64,000 nucleotides of DNA. It comes from Bacteroidales bacterium (GTDB taxonomy: Bacteria > Bacteroidota > Bacteroidia > Bacteroidales > Muribaculaceae). Made by a program: the position numbers and the translations under genes. Shown one piece after another: positions 8,358 through 15,741 of the stretch. The stretch lies in contig SUXI01000001.1 in the NCBI GenBank assembly GCA_015060975.1, positions 62,001 to 126,000 of the forward strand. The letters are read 5' to 3'. Within the stretch, counting starts at the first letter, position 1; each line of letters opens with the position of its first letter. The notes below the pieces were generated by a model. It was given only the letters and a program-made list of their open reading frames with translations. It made no database searches and was not told where the DNA came from.

Positions 8358-11333
8358 TTATTTGTTTTTATTATTTTTAGGTTTAGCAACAACTCCAACT
8401 CCTTTCATTCCATTTATCCCTATTGATAGTGGTTCAGAGAATTTCACGATTCTTAGAAATTCACTTTCATATATTGCCGGTTGTTTGTTTAAAAAATCTA
8501 TATCATAAATGCCATCAGATGATGACGGATTTATCGTGAAATACCCTACTCCAAAAGAGGTGAGATTCTGAAAAAAATGAGTGCCTTGACTAGGCTCGAT
8601 GCGGTAATTGCTCAACGATGATTCCACAATGAGACGTGCAGCCGAGATATTTGGCCATTTTACAGGAATTCCCAGTGCTGTATCGCTTGAACCCCATCGT
8701 CCCGGACCAATCAAAATATAATATTCATTATTTGTTGCATAATTTCTATTTATTTTTTCCAATTCACGGGCTATCAATGAATTATTCGATGCCGAGAAGT
8801 TTTCGGGTCTCACATATATAATTGTGTTTACATTATCAATGTTTCCATGTCCGAGTGCGGTATTACTTTTCAATAAAACATCATTATCGGCTATTTCTAA
8901 AACGCTATCATCCACTAAATCTTTGCGGTCAATAATAGGTCTTATCTGTAACCAATATATTCTACCTTTTATATTTTTTGATGCATCATCAATAATGCCT
9001 GCAAACTCGATCTCAATAGGGCGGCACATTTCATTTTGACCGTTTGTCAACATGAAATCAATTGCCGGCGCAAGTGGGAACACTTTATGTTGCAACACAT
9101 TTGCAAAAGTAACAACTCGACGCCCATCACCATATTCATAGTCTCTTAGCATTTGGTCGGTGTAATCAAATGTTGATACCATATACTTTAAAGCGCCTGT
9201 CGATGCAAAATCCTGAATTTTCTTTTTTGAAATATTGAAGCCGTCATCGACATTAAAATCTTGATCGATTTTTTTCATGTCGAGTGCATAGAAGCGTGTT
9301 TGTGTATCACGCAATGCAAGGTCTAATGTAGATGTTTGCAACACCTTGTCGGCATGACGAGGTGAAAATCGCAAACTCAATCCTCCATCGACTATATATT
9401 TCCCTAATCCTACTGCAATCTCGGCGACTCCGTCTTCGGGTTGTTCGTCATTTATGGGGTAATAATTCAAAGACCGTCCTACTCCCGAAAATGAGGGGAA
9501 ATAATAATCTTGATGAAGTTCACCAACTACTTCTTGTATTATAACCGCCATTTTCTCTTGGTCAATCACGTTGCTGGTTGCTGTCATATATGCTTTACTA
9601 TCGGCATAAAAAACCGATGCGTAAACCCCTTTGATGGCATCACTCAACATGTGCAACATTTCATACTTATCCTCAACATGGGGAATCATATATGTTGAAT
9701 ATATCCCGGCAAATGGTTGATAATGAGAGTCTTCAAGCAAGCTCGAGCTTCTTATTGCCAATGGTCGGTCAACAACTTCAAACAAAGCGAAAAAATCTTC
9801 AATAAGTCGTTCGGGCAATCGTGCCTGCAAGAAACATTGTAAAATCTTCTCGTCGGGCATGTCACTTAATGCGATAGGGTATAAGTCGTTTGCCGACATA
9901 AATTCGTCAAAAATGTCGGTACACAATACCACTGTGCGTGGTATAGAGATTGTTGCACCCTCAAAATTATCGCAAATAGGGTTTTTCTTTATGATGGAGT
10001 CGATAAATGCCAGTCCTCGTCCTTTTCCGCCAAGAGACCCTTGACCTATGCGGGCAAAATTTGAATAATGGTCAAAACGGTCTTTTTTAAACACTGCGAC
10101 AACCCCTCTGTTTTTCATTTTTCGATATTTCACAATCAAATCAAAAAACAGTTGACGAACAGCCGGGGCCTCGTCTAAAGATTGGAATCTATGATGTTTT
10201 ACAACTTCTGCGATAGGGAACATTGCACGTGAATATAGCCAACGAGAAATGTCGTTTGACGAAGCATGATAATGTAATGCCTCGGCCGGTATTTCAAAGA
10301 TATGGTCTTGCATATCTTTGAGCGATTTTATTCTTATAATTTCCTCTCCGGTATTTGGATCATTCATAACAAAATCTCCAAATCCAAAGTTTTTCATAAT
10401 TGCTTTGCCTAAATCTACCGGCAATTTTTTTGAGTTTTTGTCCAAGAAAATGCCATCAAAACAGCTTACCAATTCGGCATTTTCAGATTCTGACGATTCA
10501 ATAATTATGGGCAAATAGGGGTCTTGTTCTCTAAGATATTTTGCTAAATTTATGCCGGCATGAGAGTCCTTTGCTCCATTATGTTTAAACGACACATCGC
10601 TAATTACCCCAAGCATGTTTTTGCCATATTTTTCATATATGGCTATAGCTTCTTCATAATCGCGGGCCAACATCACCTTTGGGCGACCGCGCATGCGTAG
10701 CATTTGTTCATGCTCATTCAGTGCCTCGGTTGAGAATTCTTTTGATTGTGTCAACAAGAATTTATATAAATGTGGTAGGATAGAGGAGTAGAATCTCACA
10801 GAGTCTTCTACCAACAATATCATTTGCACACCTACGTCAAGCACATCATTGTCAGCGTTCATTCGGTCTTCAAGCAATTTTATTATAGCCAACAATAAAT
10901 CGACATTTCCTAACCAACTAAACACATAGTCTATCCCTGATATATCCTCTTGAGCCAACCGACGTGACACTTCGCGTGAAAACGGAGTAAGCGCTATGAT
11001 AGGAATTAGAGGGTATCGCTCTTTTATTTGTCTGGCTCCCGAAAATGTTTCACTGATATCAACCCCGGGCATGGCTATTATCAAGTCGAAATTTTTCACC
11101 GCCAACAACTCAAGCGCATCTTCTATGCGTGATACTTGTGCGACTCGCGGTGGCGAGCTCAAGTTTAATGACACATATTCAAAATACAACTGTTCTTCAA
11201 CACGTCCATCTTCCTCCATCATAAATGCATCGTAGGGCGATGCTATGAGCAAGACATTAAAGATGCGTTTTTGCATTAAATTTTGGAACGCTGTATCTTT
11301 AAGATATAACTGACTTAAACTATCCTCATTCAT
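8358..11333 (-). CDS. Receiver-domain protein fused to a PEP synthase/PPDK ATP-grasp domain
   Basis: Residues ~10-150 resemble a degenerate response-regulator receiver. Residues ~165-310 form a second receiver with an LVEDS acidic pair, a GVISDVSF phospho-acceptor-like Asp, IIIESSES, and LDKNS for the conserved Lys. From ~410 to ~870 is a PEP/pyruvate-binding (PPDK_N) ATP-grasp module: RIGQGSLGGKGRGLAF, LAIRSSSLLEDS and GLGKYIVDGG, then YILIGPGRWGSS near the end. The phosphohistidine swivelling domain and the PEP-binding barrel are absent, so it is not a PEP synthase in the usual sense. A -7 element (TAATTTTG on the reverse strand) lies at 11355-11362 upstream. The exact reaction is unknown. 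Confidence 0.85.
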   Translation of the reverse strand: MNEDSLSQLYLKDTAFQNLMQKRIFNVLLIASPYDAFMMEEDGRVEEQLYFEYVSLNLSSPPRVAQVSRIEDALELLAVKNFDLIIAMPGVDISETFSGARQIKERYPLIPIIALTPFSREVSRRLAQEDISGIDYVFSWLGNVDLLLAIIKLLEDRMNADNDVLDVGVQMILLVEDSVRFYSSILPHLYKFLLTQSKEFSTEALNEHEQMLRMRGRPKVMLARDYEEAIAIYEKYGKNMLGVISDVSFKHNGAKDSHAGINLAKYLREQDPYLPIIIESSESENAELVSCFDGIFLDKNSKKLPVDLGKAIMKNFGFGDFVMNDPNTGEEIIRIKSLKDMQDHIFEIPAEALHYHASSNDISRWLYSRAMFPIAEVVKHHRFQSLDEAPAVRQLFFDLIVKYRKMKNRGVVAVFKKDRFDHYSNFARIGQGSLGGKGRGLAFIDSIIKKNPICDNFEGATISIPRTVVLCTDIFDEFMSANDLYPIALSDMPDEKILQCFLQARLPERLIEDFFALFEVVDRPLAIRSSSLLEDSHYQPFAGIYSTYMIPHVEDKYEMLHMLSDAIKGVYASVFYADSKAYMTATSNVIDQEKMAVIIQEVVGELHQDYYFPSFSGVGRSLNYYPINDEQPEDGVAEIAVGLGKYIVDGGLSLRFSPRHADKVLQTSTLDLALRDTQTRFYALDMKKIDQDFNVDDGFNISKKKIQDFASTGALKYMVSTFDYTDQMLRDYEYGDGRRVVTFANVLQHKVFPLAPAIDFMLTNGQNEMCRPIEIEFAGIIDDASKNIKGRIYWLQIRPIIDRKDLVDDSVLEIADNDVLLKSNTALGHGNIDNVNTIIYVRPENFSASNNSLIARELEKINRNYATNNEYYILIGPGRWGSSDTALGIPVKWPNISAARLIVESSLSNYRIEPSQGTHFFQNLTSFGVGYFTINPSSSDGIYDIDFLNKQPAIYESEFLRIVKFSEPLSIGINGMKGVGVVAKPKNNKNK

Positions 11334-11451
11334 TGCTTGACTTTTAACTCATTACAAAATTACAAAAACCTATGGTTTTTTCTCATAAATACTTTCTTTT
11401 TTTTCAATAAATATCCGACATCTAATCAGCATAATGTCATAATAAACAATA

Positions 11452-11485
11452 GGGGAGTACCAAATTTAAATCTTTGATACTCCCC
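11452..11485 (-). terminator. Hairpin terminator of the secreted-protein cassette
   Basis: A 13-bp stem (GGGGAGTACCAAA paired with its near-perfect complement, one wobble) encloses an 8-nt loop. On the reverse strand it is followed by a T-rich stretch, and it lies 60 bp beyond the stop of the last cassette gene. A T-run on the other side (7 T) means it could also stop rightward transcription. Confidence 0.7.
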
Positions 11486-11547
11486 ATTTAGTTTTTTTAT
11501 AAGGGAACTTCTATAAACTGCTAGTGTTTATATGTTTTCATACTATA

Positions 11548-11994
11548 CTATTTGCAATATTTAAATACATATTTACCCGATGTGTAATTTATAACAAGAA
11601 AAAACACTCGTGGAAGCTTAATACATGAAAGGTCAATAGCTTCTGTTTCTATCTCAATGTGAGTCAATAACTTGCCTTCCAAGTTATATATATCTATATT
11701 TTTGACTCTGGGATAAGCGGATAAATTTAGCCTGTGGCCATCAAATGCCGGTATTTTCATATCTTTATCAACGATCTCACCATCGACTCCGGCATCGACA
11801 CTTCCGGGAACGAATGATATAAATCCACCCTGATAAAATATTGATGCATCTTTGGCACTAATAACCGGAGTTGAGGTAATCGCAATGTTTCCACCATCGG
11901 CGGTTGAAGTGCATACTACCGGCTGAACAACAACAGTTTGTCCTTTTACTGATAGACACATCAATAAAACTAAATACAATAATAATTGTTTCAT
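11548..11994 (-). CDS. Small secreted protein with type IX-like C-terminal tail (cassette 1, second gene)
   Basis: 148 residues with an N-terminal signal peptide (MKQLLLYLVLLMCLSVKG). Residues 19-70 are almost identical to the second gene of the duplicate cassette at 14233-14580, with 3 changes over about 55 residues. The rest differs. The end resembles a Por-type (type IX) sorting tail: a YNLEGKLL strand, then a LPRVFFLVINY strand and a final basic FKYCK. It is probably exported and anchored outside the cell. It starts 6 bp after the preceding gene, so the two are co-expressed. Confidence 0.7.
   Translation of the reverse strand: MKQLLLYLVLLMCLSVKGQTVVVQPVVCTSTADGGNIAITSTPVISAKDASIFYQGGFISFVPGSVDAGVDGEIVDKDMKIPAFDGHRLNLSAYPRVKNIDIYNLEGKLLTHIEIETEAIDLSCIKLPRVFFLVINYTSGKYVFKYCK
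11785..11954. repeat. Cassette repeat block B, copy 1
   Basis: This 170-bp segment matches 14371-14540 at nearly every base. It encodes the shared N-terminal part of the second gene in each cassette, while the flanking coding sequence is unrelated between the two copies. Confidence 0.85.
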
Positions 11995-12000
11995 AATCTT

Positions 12001-12711
12001 TTATTGCTTGTTGTAAATATATCCTTCATTATCTATTTCATCAGAAATAAATAATTGTGTTTCCGATAATAAATGAATCTGTAATACAAAACATTCGGCA
12101 TCGTGTTCGTTGTTTTCTTGTATAAATATTGTGCCGTTTGAACGATATTGCCATTTAAACGGTTGATTCACACATTCAATATCATCTTCTATAATTTTAT
12201 TTCCAGTGCTGTCCTCGTTAAAAATATATGTATATGTGTTGGTGCTATTTCTGTTATATACCCAAGTACCAATAAGTTGCTCACGAGTGGGAAGCCCTTT
12301 CAATGACGATGCTTGATAGGCAGTGGCTGCTGTGGTTGCCGTTTGAGCAGTTGCCGCACGGAAAGCGTATGGTACTGATGTGATTTTAGGCGCGCCACAT
12401 TCTTTGCCATTAATTATTGTCGCAAAATAATACTCACCGTCACCCCAATTAACCTCATTCCCTACTTCAAGTGTGAGGTTGCAAATACCCCTTTGATCGG
12501 TTGTAGATGTAAATGTTTTAGACCATGCCACATCTCCGGTAGGAGAGCCTTTGCGCAACTCTATGCAAATTTCGGCTTCTTTGTTTGCGATGACTTTGCC
12601 ATTATCGGGGTCTAAAACCATTATTTGATATGACATCTCATTGGGGACTTGCGACATCATTGTCGCACTGTAGCATAATGCCGCTGCTAAAAATAATTTA
12701 CGCATTTTCAT
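12001..12711 (-). CDS. Secreted protein with conserved N-terminal module and lipocalin-like C-terminus (cassette 1, first gene)
   Basis: Residues 1-19 are a signal peptide. Residues ~20-120 form the Bacteroidetes surface-protein module of the MSYQ...VLD...TITSVPYAFRA type, which in other proteins precedes variable C-terminal domains. An Ala/Thr-rich linker follows (AATAQTATTAATA). Residues ~140-236 start with QLIGTWV and end in a FISDEID strand, like a small lipocalin-type barrel. The first 151 residues differ from the paralogue at 14582-15313 by about 2 positions, while the C-terminal ~85 residues are unrelated. A ~325-nt structured leader precedes the gene. Confidence 0.75.
   Translation of the reverse strand: MKMRKLFLAAALCYSATMMSQVPNEMSYQIMVLDPDNGKVIANKEAEICIELRKGSPTGDVAWSKTFTSTTDQRGICNLTLEVGNEVNWGDGEYYFATIINGKECGAPKITSVPYAFRAATAQTATTAATAYQASSLKGLPTREQLIGTWVYNRNSTNTYTYIFNEDSTGNKIIEDDIECVNQPFKWQYRSNGTIFIQENNEHDAECFVLQIHLLSETQLFISDEIDNEGYIYNKQ
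12259..12711. repeat. Cassette repeat block A, copy 1
   Basis: This 453-bp block is nearly identical to 14861-15313. It encodes the signal peptide and the N-terminal module of the first cassette gene. Similarity continues upstream through the last ~50 bases of the leader, including a GGGGACATAGGAGGC box, and then breaks into the covarying RNA region. Confidence 0.9.
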
Positions 12712-12784
12712 TTTTAGTAATTAAAATTTGTGTGCCTCCTATGTCCCCTAATTCAGCTGATAATAATATGAGTTAGATTTATAA

Positions 12785-13036
12785 ATGCGAAAGGCGTGAG
12801 ACATTGCCGGTTTATCTACATAGAGGCATCGCCAAACGCCTAAGTTTACAATAAACAGCCCACCCACGCCACATATATACCATCACCCGCCTGTGTGGGT
12901 GGGATATAATAGGCAAAGGCGTTTTCACTGTTTATCCTGTAAACTTCAAAAATTGGCGATTTTCTATGTAAGGATAAAGCGAAACGCTTTCAAAAATGTC
13001 TCCTGAGGGTTGGGCAACACTCTGCCATCCACAAGA
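12785..13036 (-). ncRNA. Structured leader RNA, copy 1 (candidate new cis-regulatory RNA)
   Basis: Read on the reverse strand from a predicted start near 13036. P0 is a hairpin at 12976-12990. P1 pairs 12963-12970 with 12817-12824. P2 pairs 12953-12959 (reverse strand TCGCCAA) with 12829-12835. P3 is a 17-bp helix with a 2-nt bulge, 12928-12946 with 12842-12858. P4 is a CCCACCCAC/GTGGGTGGG hairpin within 12860-12903. The same helices exist with different bases at 15375-15638 and 48225-48495. An alternative pairing of TTTATCC (after P0) with GGATAAA (inside P3) would exclude P3. I do not recognise a named family. Confidence 0.7.
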
Positions 13037-13042
13037 TTAATG

Positions 13043-13074
13043 CAAATATAAATACATTCTTAATAAAAGACAAC
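13043..13074 (-). promoter_or_regulatory. Bacteroidetes-type promoter of cassette 1
   Basis: The reverse strand has a -33 GTTG (13071-13074), a 20-nt spacer and a -7 TATATTTG (13043-13050). It would start a transcript near 13036, just before the CTTGTGG that opens both cassette leaders. Confidence 0.75.
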
Positions 13075-13140
13075 ATTTAACACCAAAAATTACATATTTT
13101 CAAATTCCATTTAATACTAACAAACTTTTTAAAAATATTT

Positions 13141-13172
13141 TTTGTTTGGTTATTGCATTTATATTAACTTTG
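13141..13172 (+). promoter_or_regulatory. Promoter of the AbiEii-type toxin-antitoxin pair
   Basis: TTTG (13141-13144), a 20-nt spacer and TAACTTTG (13165-13172) match the Bacteroidetes sigma factor consensus. The ATG lies 22 bases after the -7 element, so the 5' leader is very short. Its position shows that the in-frame TTG at 13146 is not the start. Confidence 0.75.
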
Positions 13173-13193
13173 TCACAAACACATAGATTAACA

Positions 13194-13520
13194 ATGGCTA
13201 ATGCAATAAAATCAGAACTCGTTGATAAGCTAAAACAAGAAAATTGTTTTTGGTCATTCAATAATGATTTAATTGAAATTTCTGATGAAATTTTGATTGA
13301 AAAAACGTTATTGCATCTTGACTTGCCTGAAATAGATAAATTATTCAAAATTTATCCACTAAAAAAAATAAAACAAGTGTGGTTAGACTACCTTGTTCCT
13401 CAAGGTGAATATATATATAACCTTAATCGATTCATTGCTTGGTATTATTTTAATTCAAAGTCGCCCGACTCATATATTAAAGCAATGGCTACTCGTTATT
13501 ATAACAAACTTATATCATGA
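13194..13520 (+). CDS. Putative antitoxin partner of the AbiEii-type nucleotidyltransferase (DUF6922-like)
   Basis: A 108-residue acidic/basic mixed protein using the ATG at 13194. The N-terminal FWSFN...EILIEKTLLH, then IYPLKKIKQVWLDYL and a final IAWYYFNSK helix, resemble the small DUF6922-type proteins that precede AbiEii nucleotidyltransferases in Bacteroidetes. This family name is from memory and not confirmed. The stop overlaps the start of the next gene by ATGA, the usual arrangement for a toxin-antitoxin pair in which the first gene is the antitoxin or regulator. No DNA-binding motif is obvious. Confidence 0.65.
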   Translation: MANAIKSELVDKLKQENCFWSFNNDLIEISDEILIEKTLLHLDLPEIDKLFKIYPLKKIKQVWLDYLVPQGEYIYNLNRFIAWYYFNSKSPDSYIKAMATRYYNKLIS

Positions 13521-14155
13521 TTGGGTTAGCGCCACACACAAAAGATATATTTGAGGCTGTTTCTAAATTAGAATGTATAAAGCCTTATACTTTAGTTGGT
13601 GGCACTGCTCTATCTCTTCAAATCAATACCCGTCAAAGTGAAGATTTAGATTTTATGAAATGGAGAACTTCCAAAAATGAAAAAATGGAAGTAGAGTGGT
13701 CTCAAATAAAAAAAGAACTTGCTACTATTGGTGAGATACAATCATGTGATATCTTAGATATAGATCATGTTGAATTTCGTGTGTCGGGAGTTAAGTTTTC
13801 GTTTTATGCATCTCCTAAATATTCACCCGTTGAAAAATATGTTGCATTGCTGAATAATTTGAGATTAGCCGACATTGAATCAATCGGTGCAATGAAAATG
13901 GAAGTATTAATGCGTAGAAGTAATTTTAGAGACTACTATGACATATACTCTATTTTGAAATCGGGCGTTGATATCCACAATATCATATCCAAAGCCCTTA
14001 AATACTCCGGGCATCATCTAAAATCAAAAAATTTATTAGCGATGATAACAAATGGCGTTAGATTTAATAGAGATGCACACTTTGAGCAATTAGGACCAAT
14101 ATATAATATCACCGCTTCTGAAATTGAAAATTACATAAAAAGATTATTAAAATAA
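13517..14155 (+). CDS. AbiEii/AbiGii-type nucleotidyl transferase toxin
   Basis: The motif LVGGTALSLQINTRQSEDLDF at residues ~24-44 is the nucleotidyltransferase signature of the AbiEii/AbiGii family, with the SEDLDF acidic pair as likely metal ligands. A DIESIGAMKMEVLMRR-type helix and RDYYDIYSIL follow, as in other family members. Known members (AbiE, MenT) transfer nucleotides to tRNA acceptor ends and arrest growth. The length of 212 residues is at the short end of the family but includes the core. It overlaps its partner by 4 bases and is followed by a strong terminator. Confidence 0.88.
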   Translation: MIGLAPHTKDIFEAVSKLECIKPYTLVGGTALSLQINTRQSEDLDFMKWRTSKNEKMEVEWSQIKKELATIGEIQSCDILDIDHVEFRVSGVKFSFYASPKYSPVEKYVALLNNLRLADIESIGAMKMEVLMRRSNFRDYYDIYSILKSGVDIHNIISKALKYSGHHLKSKNLLAMITNGVRFNRDAHFEQLGPIYNITASEIENYIKRLLK

Positions 14156-14187
14156 TAACAGCTTCCGAAATTTCGGAAGCTGTTATT
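14154..14187 (+). terminator. Perfect palindromic terminator after the AbiEii pair
   Basis: A 34-bp fully palindromic sequence (17-base arms around AACAGCTTCCGAAATTT) overlaps the last codons of the toxin gene region. It could work in both directions and separates the rightward pair from the leftward cassette 2. Confidence 0.8.
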
Positions 14188-14232
14188 GTACCTCTTTAGC
14201 TCATTGAACTTAGTGTAAATCTACCATAAATT

Positions 14233-14580
14233 TTATTTCACAGCTTCTTTGCGGGTAGAACCATCACTCATTTTAATTATATTAATACCAGTTGTAGGCT
14301 CGTTCAACTTACGCCCGTGAATGTCATAACGAGCCTCCTCTGTAACGCTATCATCAGTTACAATATTTTTGACTCCGGCATCGGCACTTCCGGGAACGGA
14401 TGATATAAATCCACCTTGATAAAATATTGATGCATCTTCGGCGCTAATAACCGGAGTTGAGGTAATCGCAATGTTTCCACCATCGGCAGTTGAAGTGCAT
14501 ACTACCGGCTGAACAACAACAGTTTGTCCTTTTACTGATATGCAAATCAATATCACAACTATAAATATCAAATGCCTCAT
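14233..14580 (-). CDS. Small secreted protein with type IX-like C-terminal tail (cassette 2, second gene)
   Basis: The start is the ATG at 14580 (MRHLIFIVVILICISVKG, a signal peptide). A farther in-frame start would run into the preceding gene. Residues ~17-72 nearly match the cassette 1 protein. The C-terminus, RYDIHGRKLNEP then INIIKMSDGSTRK, is a Por-type (type IX) sorting tail and closely resembles the tail of the giant LRR protein at 39732-43535. The stop of the first cassette gene lies 1 bp upstream of this ATG. Confidence 0.72.
   Translation of the reverse strand: MRHLIFIVVILICISVKGQTVVVQPVVCTSTADGGNIAITSTPVISAEDASIFYQGGFISSVPGSADAGVKNIVTDDSVTEEARYDIHGRKLNEPTTGINIIKMSDGSTRKEAVK
14371..14540. 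repeat. Cassette repeat block B, copy 2
   Basis: This is the same 170-bp block as 11785-11954, with only a handful of differences. It is flanked on both sides by sequence not shared with copy 1. Confidence 0.85.
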
Positions 14581-14581
14581 A

Positions 14582-15313
14582 TTATTGCTTGTTATATATG
14601 CCTTTTTCCATGCCTTCATCGTCAATAGTTATAAAAAAAGCCTGCGATTCAGATGTTAGACAAACACAAAGAACATTAAGCTCTCTACTTGATAATTCTT
14701 GAATATCTAAAAACATCAATCCGTTTGGATTATATTTCCACAGAAATGTATAAGTAAATCCGCTACCATCAGCAAGGTCTGTTTCAATGTATTCACCTGT
14801 TCCATCTTCATTGAATATATATGACGAAGAATAACATTCATACGTTTTTTCCTCTTTGAATACCCAAGTGCCAATAAGTTGCTCACGAGTGGGAAGCCCT
14901 TTCAATGACGATGCTTGATAGGCAGTGGCTGCTGTAGTTGCCGTTTGAGCTGTTGCCGCACGGAAAGCGTATGGTACCGATGTGATTTTAGGCGCGCCAC
15001 ACTCTTTGCTGTTAATTATTGTCGCAAAATAATACTCACCGTCACCCCAATTAACCTCATTCCCTACTTCAAGTGTGAGGTTGCAAATACCCCTTTGATC
15101 GGTTGTAGATGTAAATGTTTTAGACCATGCCACATCTCCGGTAGGAGAGCCTTTGCGCAACTCTATGCAAATTTCGGCTTCTTTGTTTGCGATGACTTTG
15201 CCATTATCAGGGTCTAAAACCATTATTTGATATGACATCTCATTGGGGACTTGCGACAACATTGTCGCACTGTAGCATAATGCCGCTGCTAAAAATAATT
15301 TACGCATTTTCAT
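14582..15313 (-). CDS. Secreted protein with conserved N-terminal module and variable C-terminus (cassette 2, first gene)
   Basis: A paralogue of 12001-12711 with the same signal peptide and MSYQ...SVPYAFRA module, near-identical up to QLIGTWV at residue ~150. After that the ~90-residue C-terminal domain differs completely (FKEEKTYECYSSSYIF...DGTGEYIETDL). It still reads like a lipocalin-type fold, with a GTGEY strand and an FLWKYNPNGLMFL strand. The pattern of a constant front and a changed back suggests module exchange. The leader RNA copy 2 lies upstream. Confidence 0.75.
   Translation of the reverse strand: MKMRKLFLAAALCYSATMLSQVPNEMSYQIMVLDPDNGKVIANKEAEICIELRKGSPTGDVAWSKTFTSTTDQRGICNLTLEVGNEVNWGDGEYYFATIINSKECGAPKITSVPYAFRAATAQTATTAATAYQASSLKGLPTREQLIGTWVFKEEKTYECYSSSYIFNEDGTGEYIETDLADGSGFTYTFLWKYNPNGLMFLDIQELSSRELNVLCVCLTSESQAFFITIDDEGMEKGIYNKQ
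14861..15313. repeat. Cassette repeat block A, copy 2
   Basis: This is the counterpart of 12259-12711 and has exactly the same length (453 bp). The two blocks are in direct orientation 2.6 kb apart and could recombine, deleting or duplicating the AbiEii pair between them. Confidence 0.9.
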
Positions 15314-15374
15314 TTTTAGTAATTAAAATTTGTGAGCCTCCTATGTCCCCAAATTTGGCAGTTAATATTTATAG

Positions 15375-15638
15375 TAAAATGGAAGACGTGAGACATTGCC
15401 GGTTTATTTTATCAGAGGCATCGCCAAACGCCCAGTTCAGAAATAAACAGCCCACTCCCACGCCTATCGAATATCTTGATCCCCTTGCCGGGGAGTGGAT
15501 ATACGACAAATGAGAGCGTTATCTGCCTAATCCTTCTGAACTAAAATTTTGGCGAATTTTCTGACAAAGGATAAAGCGAAACGCTTCCTATTATATATGT
15601 CACTTGCAGGTTTAAACAACACTTTGTCTCCCACAAGA
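15375..15638 (-). ncRNA. Structured leader RNA, copy 2
   Basis: It has the same architecture as copy 1. P0 is AAGCG/CGCTT at 15574-15586. P1 pairs 15560-15567 with 15409-15416 (8 bp, one wobble, different bases from copy 1). P2 pairs 15549-15555 with 15421-15427. P3 joins 15523-15542 to 15434-15450. P4 is CCACTCCC with GGGAGTGG within 15451-15500. The alternative pairing is weaker here (ATCCTT with AAGGAT, 6 bp). The leader of ~325 nt ends at the ATG of 14582-15313. Confidence 0.7.
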
Positions 15639-15644
15639 TTGACG

Positions 15645-15676
15645 CAAATTTAACAAATCGATTTCATATATACAAA
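15645..15676 (-). promoter_or_regulatory. Bacteroidetes-type promoter of cassette 2
   Basis: The reverse strand reads TTTG (15673-15676), a 20-nt spacer, then TAAATTTG (15645-15652), which is a full consensus match. It sits directly after the metY terminator, so cassette 2 and its leader RNA have their own promoter. Confidence 0.85.
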
Positions 15677-15712
15677 AATATTGCGGTATCCCTATTGAGC
15701 AACCGCAATATT
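15677..15712 (-). terminator. metY terminator
   Basis: AATATTGCGGT pairs with its complement around a 14-nt loop. On the reverse strand the stem is followed by TTTTTG. It lies 30 bp after the metY stop and abuts the cassette 2 promoter. Confidence 0.8.
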
Positions 15713-15741
15713 AAAAGTTTTTAATTTCGTTAATATGTGTA

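Noticed and set aside
13100..13348. An 82-codon reverse reading frame over the antitoxin gene
   Set aside because: It opposes a gene with a clear promoter and family resemblance, and has none of its own.
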